DNA of 8,875 bases from an uncultured Clostridia bacterium (GCA_937858235.1 CALLZZ010000464.1:1-8875); one strand, 5' to 3'; positions 1 to 5,411 are shown, counted from the first letter of the stretch. Notes: generated from the letters alone by a model not told the origin. Made by a program: numbers and translations.

Positions 1-661
1 CTACCCACAACCCACGAATATAGCGATCGTAGAATACGCCCGTAAAAGCCGCTTCCGCCTTTGCCAGTTCTTCCGGGCCGATAACAGGATTATCAGACAT
101 CAGAAAATGCAGGTGCTCGCTTCCGTCCAGTTCGCAGCGATCTGTTTTTAGCACCCATTCCAAGTAAAACCAATGCCGGTTTCCCTCTGGGTTGCAGTTG
201 AACCAGATTTTCTTGTTTGCATATGTCAGGGTACGTGCGATCACCTGGTCCACAAAAGAGCGTGGCATCAGTGCCACTTCGTCAAGCAGTGCCCCGGCAA
301 GTGTGATGCCCTGAATCAGCTGGTAACTGCTCTCATCTTTTCCGCCAAACAGGTAGAAATGATTTCTTTTCGTGCCGCATTGCACCGTCAACGCCCGATC
401 TGAAATGCGATAACTCCGTTTATATGGGATCTCTTTCAGTCCCAGCAGCGGGCGCATAATGTTACGCTCCGCACTCTGAACAGTCTTTCCGCATATTGCA
501 AAATTGCAATCGTCAAAATACTCCATTGCCCAAACAACAAAAGCAATCGCCATTACCGTTGTTTTCCCGGCACGGACAGCCCCGTCGCAGATCAGATAAT
601 TACTTTCGCTGTCTATAAAGTCCAGAATCTGAGCCTGTCGCTCTGATAGCTGACTAATCAT
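1..661 (-). CDS. terL: Phage terminase large subunit, N-terminal ATPase part (partial, runs off left edge)
   Basis: This is the motor ATPase that drives DNA into the prohead; the full protein also carries a C-terminal nuclease that cuts the concatemer, which lies outside this window. The 220 visible residues start at an ATG (661-659) that overlaps the end of TerS by 8 bases. Walker A is GAVRAGKT at residues 27-34, and the Walker B acidic pair is LLDE at about 125-128. A WFNCNPEG coupling motif lies at about 153-160, and the segment ends in the family-typical FTGVFYDRYIRGLWV. These features match PBSX/Terminase_6-type large subunits. The frame is open to base 1 with no stop, so the gene is cut by the window edge rather than broken. 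Family identity is near certain from the motifs; the subfamily is inferred. Confidence 0.95.
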   Translation of the reverse strand, partial: MISQLSERQAQILDFIDSESNYLICDGAVRAGKTTVMAIAFVVWAMEYFDDCNFAICGKTVQSAERNIMRPLLGLKEIPYKRSYRISDRALTVQCGTKRNHFYLFGGKDESSYQLIQGITLAGALLDEVALMPRSFVDQVIARTLTYANKKIWFNCNPEGNRHWFYLEWVLKTDRCELDGSEHLHFLMSDNPVIGPEELAKAEAAFTGVFYDRYIRGLWV

Positions 662-1442
662 GCCGTCTCGCCCCCCGGATAGCCTGAATCAAAGCTTCAT
701 GGCTCTTCTGGCTTTCGGCGTCACCGCCGCCATCGATTGGCTTGTCCCGATATTTACTGGGCATCCGATTTTTGAGCCAAAAGATCTGCGCCGTAGTATC
801 CGGAGATACATGCTTAGTCACACGTTTGGTTTCTATAAGTCCGGTATCTCGCGTGGTCCTCGTTGCCTTTATTGCTGTCGAAAACTGAATATACTCAATT
901 ATTTTTTTATATCGTTCTTTGCTATAGTGCTCGTTATGTATATACCAATCTGCCCATTGGTTATCTTTTTTGGAGCTATTGCATTCCCTGCAGGCCGGGA
1001 CTATGTTGTCAATGGATAGGGGTCCGTTTGCCTTGAGCGATTGTAAGTGGTCTTTAGTAAGCTCTCCGTGACTGCCACAATAGCAACATTTATAGTCAAA
1101 AAACGCCTTGCACATTTCCCACTCACCCTCTGTTAACTCTTGTTCGCCATTGTGGCGTTTCTTTTGCCCCGTATCAGCAAGGCGCTCGCAAGTGACTTCA
1201 TCGTACTCATATCCGAGCGCCCGCTTCAGTAGCGCGTTCTCCACTTGGATATCCACAACTTCTTTTCCCTTTTTTAGGGCCTGCGAAATCTGCGGATATT
1301 TTTCCTTCCACTCATACAGTGTGCGCACCCCGCAGCCGCAGTTTTGTGCTATTTGGTCATCCGTAAGCCCGTCACGGGCCCACCCCTCCAACAGCAAGAG
1401 CCCATCCGATTCCAGCCACCGTTGATATTTGCCTTTAGCCAC
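654..1442 (-). CDS. terS: Terminase small subunit with an in-frame HNH endonuclease domain
   Basis: The small subunit recognises phage DNA and loads it onto TerL. Residues 1-88 are a typical TerS N-terminus: a helix-turn-helix (LTDDQIAQNCGCGVRTLYEW, about 26-45), then a long helix and ALGYEYDEVT. Residues 200-262 are the usual C-terminal part (GLIETKRVTKHV, then DTTAQIFWLKNR). Between them, about residues 90-198, sits a complete HNH nuclease: LTEGEWEMCKAFFDYKC, zinc cysteines C119/C122 and C151/C154, KDH at 130-132, DN at 145-146, N155 and a C-terminal helix HYSKERYKKIIEYI. Without it the protein would be about 153 aa, normal for TerS. The start is GTG (1442-1440), preceded by AAAGGTGG. The stop overlaps terL by 8 bases. 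The fused architecture is read directly; whether both activities work is unknown. Confidence 0.9.
   Translation of the reverse strand: MAKGKYQRWLESDGLLLLEGWARDGLTDDQIAQNCGCGVRTLYEWKEKYPQISQALKKGKEVVDIQVENALLKRALGYEYDEVTCERLADTGQKKRHNGEQELTEGEWEMCKAFFDYKCCYCGSHGELTKDHLQSLKANGPLSIDNIVPACRECNSSKKDNQWADWYIHNEHYSKERYKKIIEYIQFSTAIKATRTTRDTGLIETKRVTKHVSPDTTAQIFWLKNRMPSKYRDKPIDGGGDAESQKSHEALIQAIRGARRHD
849..1175 (-). mobile_element. HNH endonuclease insertion inside terS
   Basis: This stretch encodes a whole free-standing-type phage HNH protein placed in frame within TerS. It is bounded by an imperfect 9-bp direct repeat (GATACGGGG at 1175-1167 and GATACCGGA at 848-840, minus strand). Both copies code for Asp-Thr-Gly, and joining them would restore an ordinary TerS. 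One repeat copy plus the insert is 327 bp, exactly 109 codons. Part of it is far more AT-rich than its surroundings: 881-950 has 18 G/C out of 70 bases by hand count. HNH genes beside terminases often behave as homing endonucleases; mobility here is inferred. Confidence 0.6.
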
Positions 1443-1507
1443 AATGGGCTCACCACCTTTCTTCTATAAAAATAGCGCAAATCGCAGACAATCCACAATT
1501 TACGCAA

Positions 1508-1517
1508 ACTATTTTGA
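1508..1517 (+). repeat. Direct repeat ACTATTTTGA, left end of the plus-strand cassette
   Basis: This 10-bp sequence recurs exactly at 2315-2324. It lies 8 bases before the cassette promoter and 66 bases upstream of the TerS start. It may be a target-site duplication or recombination site, though one 10-bp match could arise by chance in this much sequence. Confidence 0.45.
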
Positions 1518-1525
1518 TTTATCGC

Positions 1526-1554
1526 TTGACTTCCATACGTGCGTATGTTATAAT
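1526..1554 (+). promoter_or_regulatory. Near-consensus sigma-A promoter of the plus-strand cassette
   Basis: The -35 box TTGACT (1526-1531) and -10 box TATAAT (1549-1554) are separated by exactly 17 bases, and a TG at 1546-1547 makes the -10 extended. It faces the three small plus-strand genes and is opposite in direction to the phage operon. A promoter this close to consensus can be active in a lysogen without phage factors. Confidence 0.85.
1534..1547. promoter_or_regulatory. Palindromic operator candidate in the promoter spacer
   Basis: CATACG-TG-CGTATG is a perfect 6+6 inverted repeat with a 2-base centre, lying wholly between the -35 and -10 boxes. A repressor bound here would block RNA polymerase. 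The ribbon-helix-helix protein encoded in the same cassette is the most likely local ligand (autoregulation), but a phage repressor is also possible. The palindrome is seen directly; its use is inferred. Confidence 0.55.
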
Positions 1555-1579
1555 TTAAACATGGAAAGGAGGTGAACAG

Positions 1580-1702
1580 ATGGGGAAACGAGAAATAAAG
1601 AAGCCCGAGGGCAACGGGTTAGAAACCTTTAAGACAATCGTTGAAATACTTGCCGGTATCGCCAACATCGTCCTGGTTATCTATTCGTTGCTCAAGGGCT
1701 AA
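1580..1702 (+). CDS. Small single-span membrane protein (40 aa), unknown function
   Basis: This 40-residue ORF starts at an ATG four bases after a perfect AAAGGAGGTGA ribosome binding site, about 25 bases beyond the -10 box, so it should be strongly expressed. The first 13 residues are charged and basic (MGKREIKKPEG). Residues about 15-38 form one hydrophobic helix (IVEILAGIANIVLVIYSLL), and the protein ends in Lys-Gly. The likely topology is a short cytoplasmic N-terminus with a single membrane anchor. Small proteins of this shape include type I toxin-like peptides, holin-like peptides and superinfection-exclusion proteins, but I recognise no specific family. It is the first gene of the plus-strand cassette and is followed by a strong hairpin. 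Confidence 0.65.
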   Translation: MGKREIKKPEGNGLETFKTIVEILAGIANIVLVIYSLLKG

Positions 1703-1709
1703 AGGAAAC

Positions 1710-1727
1710 GGGGAGGGAAACCTCCCC
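1710..1727 (+). other. GC-rich hairpin with GAAA loop after the 40-aa gene
   Basis: GGGGAGG-GAAA-CCTCCCC is a perfect 7-bp stem capped by a GNRA-type tetraloop, 7 bases after the stop codon of the 40-aa gene. No T-run follows, so it is not a canonical terminator. It may stabilise the upstream message or lower expression of the downstream genes. Confidence 0.5.
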
Positions 1728-1761
1728 CGACCTCAAGCCTATTATACCCCATCTGTACCAC

Positions 1762-1926
1762 ATGAACAAGTTTAATTTCAAAGGTGCCGCAATCTACCTG
1801 CTGGCTTTAGCAAACTTGGTGTACGCCATCTTGCACGGATTCACCTGGCTGCATATTCTCACCTTTGCGCTTACAGGGCTAGCCATCATCGTTGATGTAT
1901 TGGAGGCGATCCGCCGTGGCCGGTAA
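1762..1926 (+). CDS. Small two-span membrane protein (54 aa), unknown function
   Basis: The ORF starts MNKFNFKGAA and contains two hydrophobic segments, about residues 8-25 (AAIYLLALANLVYAIL) and 29-47 (WLHILTFALTGLAIIVDVL), separated by HGF. It ends in the basic tail RRGR, so both ends are likely cytoplasmic. There is no good ribosome binding site directly before the ATG, so the start is the weak point of this call; the frame is open further upstream but offers no better start. Its 3' end overlaps the start of the ribbon-helix-helix gene by 11 bases, which supports it as a real member of the cassette. Function is unknown; a membrane role in phage exclusion is only a guess. Confidence 0.55.
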   Translation: MNKFNFKGAAIYLLALANLVYAILHGFTWLHILTFALTGLAIIVDVLEAIRRGR

Positions 1927-2101
1927 ATATGAATCACAGCAAAAAAACTTGAGAAAAAACTACGTCCGCTTCCCGCTTGACCTGAAGCCGGACGTACTGG
2001 AAGCGTACCGTGCTGCCTGCAAGGCGAACGGCACAACCCCAACCACAGAGATCAAGAAGTTTATCGCCTCGTATATCGAAGCCAACAAGCCCTCGGAGTA
2101 A
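1916..2101 (+). CDS. Ribbon-helix-helix (Arc/MetJ-like) DNA-binding protein
   Basis: This is a 61-aa protein starting at GTG 1916, nine bases after a GGAGG motif (1902-1906); an earlier TTG/ATG pair lies upstream of or inside that ribosome binding site and is less likely. After a basic N-terminus, KNYVRFPLDL (about 14-23) fits the DNA-contacting beta strand. PDVLEAYRAACKANGT fits helix A with the turn, and TTEIKKFIASYIEAN helix B, the order of Arc-type RHH proteins, which bind palindromes as dimers of dimers. It overlaps the 54-aa gene by 11 bases. It is well suited to autoregulate the cassette through the palindrome in its promoter. Antitoxin and mobilisation accessory proteins share this fold, so the exact role is open. 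Confidence 0.8.
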   Translation: MAGKYESQQKNLRKNYVRFPLDLKPDVLEAYRAACKANGTTPTTEIKKFIASYIEANKPSE

Positions 2102-2123
2102 TCCGGGGGCTTGCCCTATCTTT
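2087..2123 (+). terminator. Terminator-like hairpin after the RHH gene
   Basis: AAGCCCTCGGA (2087-2097) pairs with TCCGGGGGCTT (2102-2112): an 11-bp stem with one G-T wobble and a GTAA loop that contains the RHH stop codon. A weak pyrimidine tail (GCCCTATCTTT) follows. The stem is strong but the T-tract is poor, so termination may be partial. Confidence 0.6.
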
Positions 2124-2130
2124 AAAACGC

Positions 2131-2249
2131 CCAGCCGCAGTCCGAAAACATACGGCTCAATTAGCTTGGTGCCGAAGGGCAGGTACTCCCTGCCGCCGTC
2201 TAGCGTTCTCTCCGGCATATGTGCGGGCGGCAGCATAGCCACCGCCCGC
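2131..2249 (+). other. GC-rich, hairpin-dense leader-like region
   Basis: No convincing gene lies between the RHH stop and 2268. The stretch holds a series of stems: AGCCG/CGGCT (2133-2137 with 2153-2157), GGCAGG-TACTC-CCTGCC (2178-2194) and GCGGGCGG/CCGCCCGC (2223-2230 with 2242-2249). The last ends two bases before an AAAGGAGG ribosome binding site. The layout resembles a structured mRNA leader, but I recognise no known RNA class and have not shown covariation. Confidence 0.4.
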
Positions 2250-2267
2250 TGAAAGGAGGCACTCAAA

Positions 2268-2324
2268 ATGAACGAAAATGAAAGCAATCATCCTCTGTCC
2301 GCCTTGGGCATGATACTATTTTGA
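2268..2324 (+). CDS. Possible 18-aa peptide or truncated gene start
   Basis: An ATG eight bases after AAAGGAGG (2252-2259) opens the ORF MNENESNHPLSALGMILF, which stops at TGA 2322-2324. The ribosome binding site is much better than chance, and a strong hairpin precedes it. The stop codon coincides with the last three bases of the 10-bp direct repeat that ends the cassette, so the ORF may be the N-terminus of a longer gene truncated at the junction, or a leader peptide. No family is recognised. Confidence 0.35.
   Translation: MNENESNHPLSALGMILF
2315..2324 (+). repeat. Direct repeat ACTATTTTGA, right end of the plus-strand cassette
   Basis: This is the second copy of the 10-bp repeat. It sits 29 bases from the end of the minus-strand regulator gene. 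Joining the two copies would leave about 100 bases between the regulator stop and the TerS start, a plausible ancestral arrangement. Confidence 0.45.
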
Positions 2325-2353
2325 CACAGAATAAAGTGCCGCAGTGCCACATT

Positions 2354-2794
2354 CTAGATCATACTCATGTGTTCCGCGATTTCCACCAGGAATTTCTCTT
2401 TCCTTCTATAGAAGTCCCTCTGGCTGATTCCCTCCAGCCCCAAATAGCGAAACGGATATTCATTTCTGCTTTTGCAATTCAAAACGATCCCGTCCGCCAG
2501 TCGCCGTCTCAACTCTTCATTCTCCAAGTCAGCACCGATATGTATCTTCGCCTGCGCAACCGCCCGCATCTTCCTAGTCTCTGGCCACTTCTCAATGGCA
2601 AGAAGCTTCTCTGCCTTGCCTTCTACGGTTCGGCTGCATCTAGAGCCGGATGGCATACCGGCATTATCGTTACTACTCCCATCGGCAATCTGCCGGACGG
2701 CCTCATAGTACGCCTTCACCCGGCGATCATAGCCACGGACAATCCACAGACATTCCTGCCGGATATCGTAGGGCAGTGTTGCTTTTCGGCTCAT
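2354..2794 (-). CDS. ArpU/RinA-like putative late transcription regulator
   Basis: A 146-aa basic protein. It starts with LPYDIRQECLWIVRGYDRR (about 7-25), and the middle (GKAEKLLAIEKWPETRKMRAV) links to a C-terminal region PFRYLGLEGISQRDFYRRKEKF that looks like a helix-turn-helix resembling sigma region 4. It ends in VEIAEHMSMI. This length, architecture and position (last early gene before terS) resemble the ArpU/RinA/YqaQ-type regulators that switch on late genes in Firmicutes phages. The ATG overlaps the stop of the zinc-ribbon gene by 4 bases (ATGA) and has a GAGGCGG ribosome binding site. The function is inferred from position and general shape; I am fairly sure it is a real gene, less sure of the role. 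Confidence 0.75.
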   Translation of the reverse strand: MSRKATLPYDIRQECLWIVRGYDRRVKAYYEAVRQIADGSSNDNAGMPSGSRCSRTVEGKAEKLLAIEKWPETRKMRAVAQAKIHIGADLENEELRRRLADGIVLNCKSRNEYPFRYLGLEGISQRDFYRRKEKFLVEIAEHMSMI

Positions 2795-2958
2795 TTCCGC
2801 CTCACCTCGTACGCGCTCCCATACCTACGCTTCCCGCAAATGGCGCAGGTGATTTTCTCGGTTCTGCCCAACTGCATCTTTAGTGAATAGCTGTCCTTGG
2901 CGCCCTCCGCACACGGAACGCACATCATCCAAATTTCTGGCTTGCTCTTCTCGTTCAT
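2791..2958 (-). CDS. Small zinc-ribbon phage protein (55 aa)
   Basis: Two CxxC knuckles (MCVPC, C13/C16, and CAICGKRR, C38/C41) spaced about 22 residues apart make a classic zinc ribbon. The start is the ATG at 2958-2956, six bases after TGGAGGTG; a longer reading upstream ignores this site and is not supported. The ATG lies within the tail end of the DUF1064 region (that gene stops at 2962-2960), and the stop overlaps the regulator start by 4 bases, so all three are coupled. Proteins with an MCVPCAE plus CGKRRYG layout are common in Firmicutes phage early operons. The role is unknown; nucleic-acid binding is likely. Confidence 0.75.
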   Translation of the reverse strand: MNEKSKPEIWMMCVPCAEGAKDSYSLKMQLGRTEKITCAICGKRRYGSAYEVRRK

Positions 2959-2959
2959 G

Positions 2960-3307
2960 TTACACCTCCAAAATCCTGATGCCATACCGGTGCAACATCA
3001 GCTTCCGCTTGATCACAAACTTTGCATAACCGGAAGAGGAAGGATCCCGGTATCCCTTCACATCCTCCACCACGGTCTCCCCGTTCTGCTGATACACAAA
3101 ATCAGCAACGTAGCTCACAGCTCGCTCCACGCATTTCCCGTTCACGCGCTGGGCGGGGATCAGCTCGTACTTGACCTGACGGCGCAGATCAGCAATCTTG
3201 CCAGCGCGTTCCAGCAGCTGCAATTCCTTCCAGCGACGGTATTCTTTCCTGGAGTCGAACGTGCCGCATGGCAGCACGACTTTTCGATTCCCGTACTTAG
3301 TCCGCAT
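2960..3307 (-). CDS. DUF1064 family phage nuclease (PD-(D/E)XK-like)
   Basis: A 115-aa protein with the family hallmark KYGNRKVVLPCGTFDSRKEYRRWKEL compressed at residues 4-29, then SYVADFVY (D69) and VVEDVKG (D82, K84). The acidic residues with the D-x-K pair fit a PD-(D/E)XK nuclease core, and E22 may complete the site. Relatives are annotated as possible Holliday-junction or branched-DNA nucleases in phage replication modules. The ATG at 3307 follows GAGGAG and overlaps the end of the replisome organizer by 11 bases. The open frame extends upstream to 3499, but that extension is only the shadow of the neighbouring gene and is excluded. Confidence 0.85.
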   Translation of the reverse strand: MRTKYGNRKVVLPCGTFDSRKEYRRWKELQLLERAGKIADLRRQVKYELIPAQRVNGKCVERAVSYVADFVYQQNGETVVEDVKGYRDPSSSGYAKFVIKRKLMLHRYGIRILEV

Positions 3308-4289
3308 TTTTCTTCGTCTCCTCAGCCTTGGATTCGTCCAAGAACTCCCGCATCCATCGTTCGTTTTCCAAGATTTCCTGTTCCTTTTCTGCGTGGGAGA
3401 CCGGGGCTTGTGCTGCCGGAGCCGGGGCTTTTGGCCCTTTTCCGGCTCCACGTTGCTGCAGCGTTGAGACCTGGTGTTTTTCATCCAACGCCTGCACATC
3501 AGCGATGCACTTCACCCCTTGCCCGCTCCAGTTGCGCAGAATCCCCCGTATGTACGTCCACCGCGCCGCTTTCTCGTCCAGCGCAATCTCCATGGCACGT
3601 ATACAGACCGCTGTCCCCATCTCCGTCTCGAACGCCTCAAGCTGAGACAATGATAGCACAGAAGGCGTTGCGTTGATATGCTGGCAGTAATAAGCCACAG
3701 ATTCCGACCTTTTTCCATGCAGACAAGGACGAGATGCAGCTGCACCCTCCGCCATAGGTAGTACGTTCTTGTCCTCTTCGTACTTGTCGTTATGGTTAGG
3801 TTCTGTTTGGTTTGGTTCTGTTTGGTTTGGTAGGGGCGTTACAGTGGCGTTATTAACGCTTCCGTAACGCGTTACGCTTACGTTATTGTCACGCATTACC
3901 GGGTTCTCGCTACGGGCGCTTCCTACTGCCTTTTGCTTGTCACGATAACGCTGCTGACGCTTGCGGTTTTGCTCCCTCTGGTTTTCTCGCCGGTCTATCA
4001 ACATTCCAACGTAATCGTTCCAGTCGTGCAGTTTATCGTCCGGGTCTATAAATCCAGCTTCCATCAGTGCGTCAACGAAATCATTTGCGCCCTTTGTCCA
4101 TTCGCAGGCCTCTGCGATATCTTCCGGATCCAGCATGGAAAGGTCGCCGTCCGGTGTATTATCCACGGCCCAGAGCCACAGCATGGCTAAGTGACCTATA
4201 GCCTGTGGTGTTTTGATTTTTAGCAATCGCTTTAATTTTTTGACTTTTCTGTGCGCCGGAAGATTTTGGTGTAACTCAATCCATGCCAC
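3297..4289 (-). CDS. Phage replisome organizer with C-terminal DnaD domain
   Basis: This initiator-type protein binds the phage origin and helps load host helicase. The 330-aa reading begins at GTG 4289 (MAWIELHQNLPAHRK), seven bases after AAGGAGG; another GTG two codons upstream is too close to that site. Residues 1-95 are the replisome-organizer N-terminal winged-helix-type domain (WIELHQNLPAHRKVKKL). A very basic stretch (REQNRKRQQRYRDKQK, about 105-120) and a low-complexity Asn/Thr/Pro linker (about 135-170) follow. The DnaD/DnaB_2 domain spans about 197-273 with its signature YIRGILRNW at 246-254, and a charged Ala/Pro tail ends the protein. The linker DNA carries repeats that look like an origin. 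It lies between ssb and the DUF1064 gene. Confidence 0.9.
   Translation of the reverse strand: MAWIELHQNLPAHRKVKKLKRLLKIKTPQAIGHLAMLWLWAVDNTPDGDLSMLDPEDIAEACEWTKGANDFVDALMEAGFIDPDDKLHDWNDYVGMLIDRRENQREQNRKRQQRYRDKQKAVGSARSENPVMRDNNVSVTRYGSVNNATVTPLPNQTEPNQTEPNHNDKYEEDKNVLPMAEGAAASRPCLHGKRSESVAYYCQHINATPSVLSLSQLEAFETEMGTAVCIRAMEIALDEKAARWTYIRGILRNWSGQGVKCIADVQALDEKHQVSTLQQRGAGKGPKAPAPAAQAPVSHAEKEQEILENERWMREFLDESKAEETKKNAD
3799..3828. repeat. 15-bp tandem duplication in the replisome-organizer linker
   Basis: Two perfect adjacent copies of GGTTCTGTTTGGTTT (3799-3813 and 3814-3828), coding for a repeated Asn-Gln-Thr-Glu-Pro unit. It is next to the GCGTTA palindromes and may be part of an origin. 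Confidence 0.85.
3836..3875. other. Candidate phage replication origin: clustered GCGTTA/TAACGC palindromes
   Basis: Within 40 bases lie GCGTTAC (3836-3842), the palindrome GCGTTA-T-TAACGC (3847-3859) and the palindrome GTAACGCGTTAC (3864-3875). Related ACGTTAT and GATAACGC occur at 3880-3886 and 3944-3951. Many phages carry iterated initiator-binding sites inside the initiator gene itself, as in lambda O. These motifs fall exactly in the low-complexity linker between the two domains. Origin function is inferred. Confidence 0.5.
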
Positions 4290-4305
4290 GCTCACGCCTC
4301 CTTAA

Positions 4306-4701
4306 TCAAAACGGCAATTCGCCGTCATCTTCCTCTAGTTCCTCAAACTTGCCGGGGCTGGCGGTCGGAACACCTTCCCGCTTTTTATCACAGAAATAAA
4401 CACTACCGGCCACAACCTCAGTCGCATACCTGCGGTTGCCGTCTTTGTCGTTGTATTCCCGCACCTGCAGGCGCCCTTCTATCACCGCCATACGGCCCTT
4501 GGTAAAGTAGCGGGAGACAAACTCTGCCACACCCCGCCAGGCAACACAGTTGATGAAATCCGCCTCACGCTTGTCGGAATCCCTGCTCTTGTAGTCTCGA
4601 TCCACCGCCAGGCGGAAGGAAGCCACTGCGGTTCCGTTGTTGGTTTGCCGCAGTTCTGGGTCTGCCACCAGGCGGCCTTGTAAGAATACTTTGTTTAACA
4701 C
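4306..4701 (-). CDS. ssb: Single-stranded DNA-binding protein
   Basis: A 131-aa SSB: the OB fold covers about residues 1-106, from MLNKVFLQGRLVADPELR through FINCVAWRG, FTKGRMAVIEGRLQVREY and the RRYATEVVA strand. A short linker follows, then the acidic tip EEDDGELPF that docks partner proteins. The linker is shorter than in typical host SSBs, as is common in phages. Translation starts at GTG 4701-4699, seven bases after GGAGG, and overlaps the MBL-fold gene by 7 bases. It coats ssDNA made during recombination and replication and would cooperate with the RecT encoded two genes upstream. Confidence 0.95.
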   Translation of the reverse strand: MLNKVFLQGRLVADPELRQTNNGTAVASFRLAVDRDYKSRDSDKREADFINCVAWRGVAEFVSRYFTKGRMAVIEGRLQVREYNDKDGNRRYATEVVAGSVYFCDKKREGVPTASPGKFEELEEDDGELPF

Positions 4702-5411
4702 ACATACACCTCCGCTCCGGTTTCCTGCCGTACCGCCCGGCTGATCTTATCGGCATTTCCATGATCATTACTCATGTGACAAATGTAGATTTGCCGGAGT
4801 CGGCACGTATCAGTGGCATCCAGAAACTCCAGGAAGGTGTCAAGGCTCATGTGACTGCTGAACAGCCGCTTGGCTCTTGCAGCGGGCGTGCTGCCATCCT
4901 CTATATGATCCCATACGCTTTCGTTGTCATAATTGACTTCGCCGATGATATGCGTCAGGCCGGTGAAGCGATAGCGCAGATAGTAGCTGTCCGTGAAATA
5001 CAACAGCTTCTCTCCTGTGCTCCGGGAGGCGATCAAATAACCAACCGGAGCAGGGGTATCGTGTTCAACCCGGAACGGAAGAATATTAAACGTGCCAACT
5101 GGAAAGCTGCTATAACCATCATCACGATGCATCAGATAGTGCAGCCTGTGGCTATGAGGTATGCCGCAGACTTCCGCTTCCTCCCTTGGCATATAGACAT
5201 CCACTCCGGCTTTTAGAAGGCTCTTGACGGACTTGCTGTGGTCTCCGTGATAGTGTGTTACCAGACAACCAGATACACGACTCAGCTGAAATCCACACCC
5301 CACGTGGATTGCCTTAATGGGAATGCCTGCGTCCAGCAGCAGTGACGTTTTGCTGTCGTTAACGTGATAACAGTTGCCCGTGCTGCCGGAGGCCAGAATT
5401 GTAATATCCAT
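4695..5411 (-). CDS. Metallo-beta-lactamase-fold hydrolase, YycJ-like putative nuclease
   Basis: A 238-aa protein with a complete MBL metal site: HYHGDH (H53, H55, D57, H58), H117, the FTDS aspartate D141, and later histidines in SSHMS (H187) and CHMSNDH (H212). The opening MDITILASGSTGNC matches the YycJ/WalJ-like branch, whose members are proposed exonucleases or DNA-associated hydrolases. The ATG shares one base with the recT stop (TGATG) and has little ribosome binding site of its own, so it is probably translated by reinitiation after RecT. Its place between recT and ssb suggests DNA-end processing during recombination. Catalysis is well supported; nucleic acid as substrate is inferred. 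Confidence 0.85.
   Translation of the reverse strand: MDITILASGSTGNCYHVNDSKTSLLLDAGIPIKAIHVGCGFQLSRVSGCLVTHYHGDHSKSVKSLLKAGVDVYMPREEAEVCGIPHSHRLHYLMHRDDGYSSFPVGTFNILPFRVEHDTPAPVGYLIASRSTGEKLLYFTDSYYLRYRFTGLTHIIGEVNYDNESVWDHIEDGSTPAARAKRLFSSHMSLDTFLEFLDATDTCRLRQIYICHMSNDHGNADKISRAVRQETGAEVYVC

Noticed and set aside
849..1175. Intein or group I intron in terS
   Set aside because: There are no splice-junction Cys/Ser and His-Asn blocks, and the whole 327 bp is open and made of HNH-protein sequence, leaving no room for an intron core.
1443..1507. Minus-strand promoter for terS (TTGTCT, 17 bases, TATAGA)
   Set aside because: Both boxes are poor matches and the -10 would abut the ribosome binding site, leaving almost no leader; not strong enough to list.
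1934..2287. Minus-strand open frame of 117 aa across the cassette
   Set aside because: It lies opposite the well-supported RHH gene and the hairpin region, without a family signature.
3308..3499. N-terminal extension of the DUF1064 protein
   Set aside because: The extra residues are an Arg-rich shadow of the replisome-organizer tail; the ATG at 3307 has its own GAGGAG and begins the family hallmark sequence.
2897..3676. Plus-strand open frame of 259 aa
   Set aside because: It runs opposite the DUF1064 and replisome-organizer genes, is rich in Pro/His/Arg of low-complexity type, and has no start signal.
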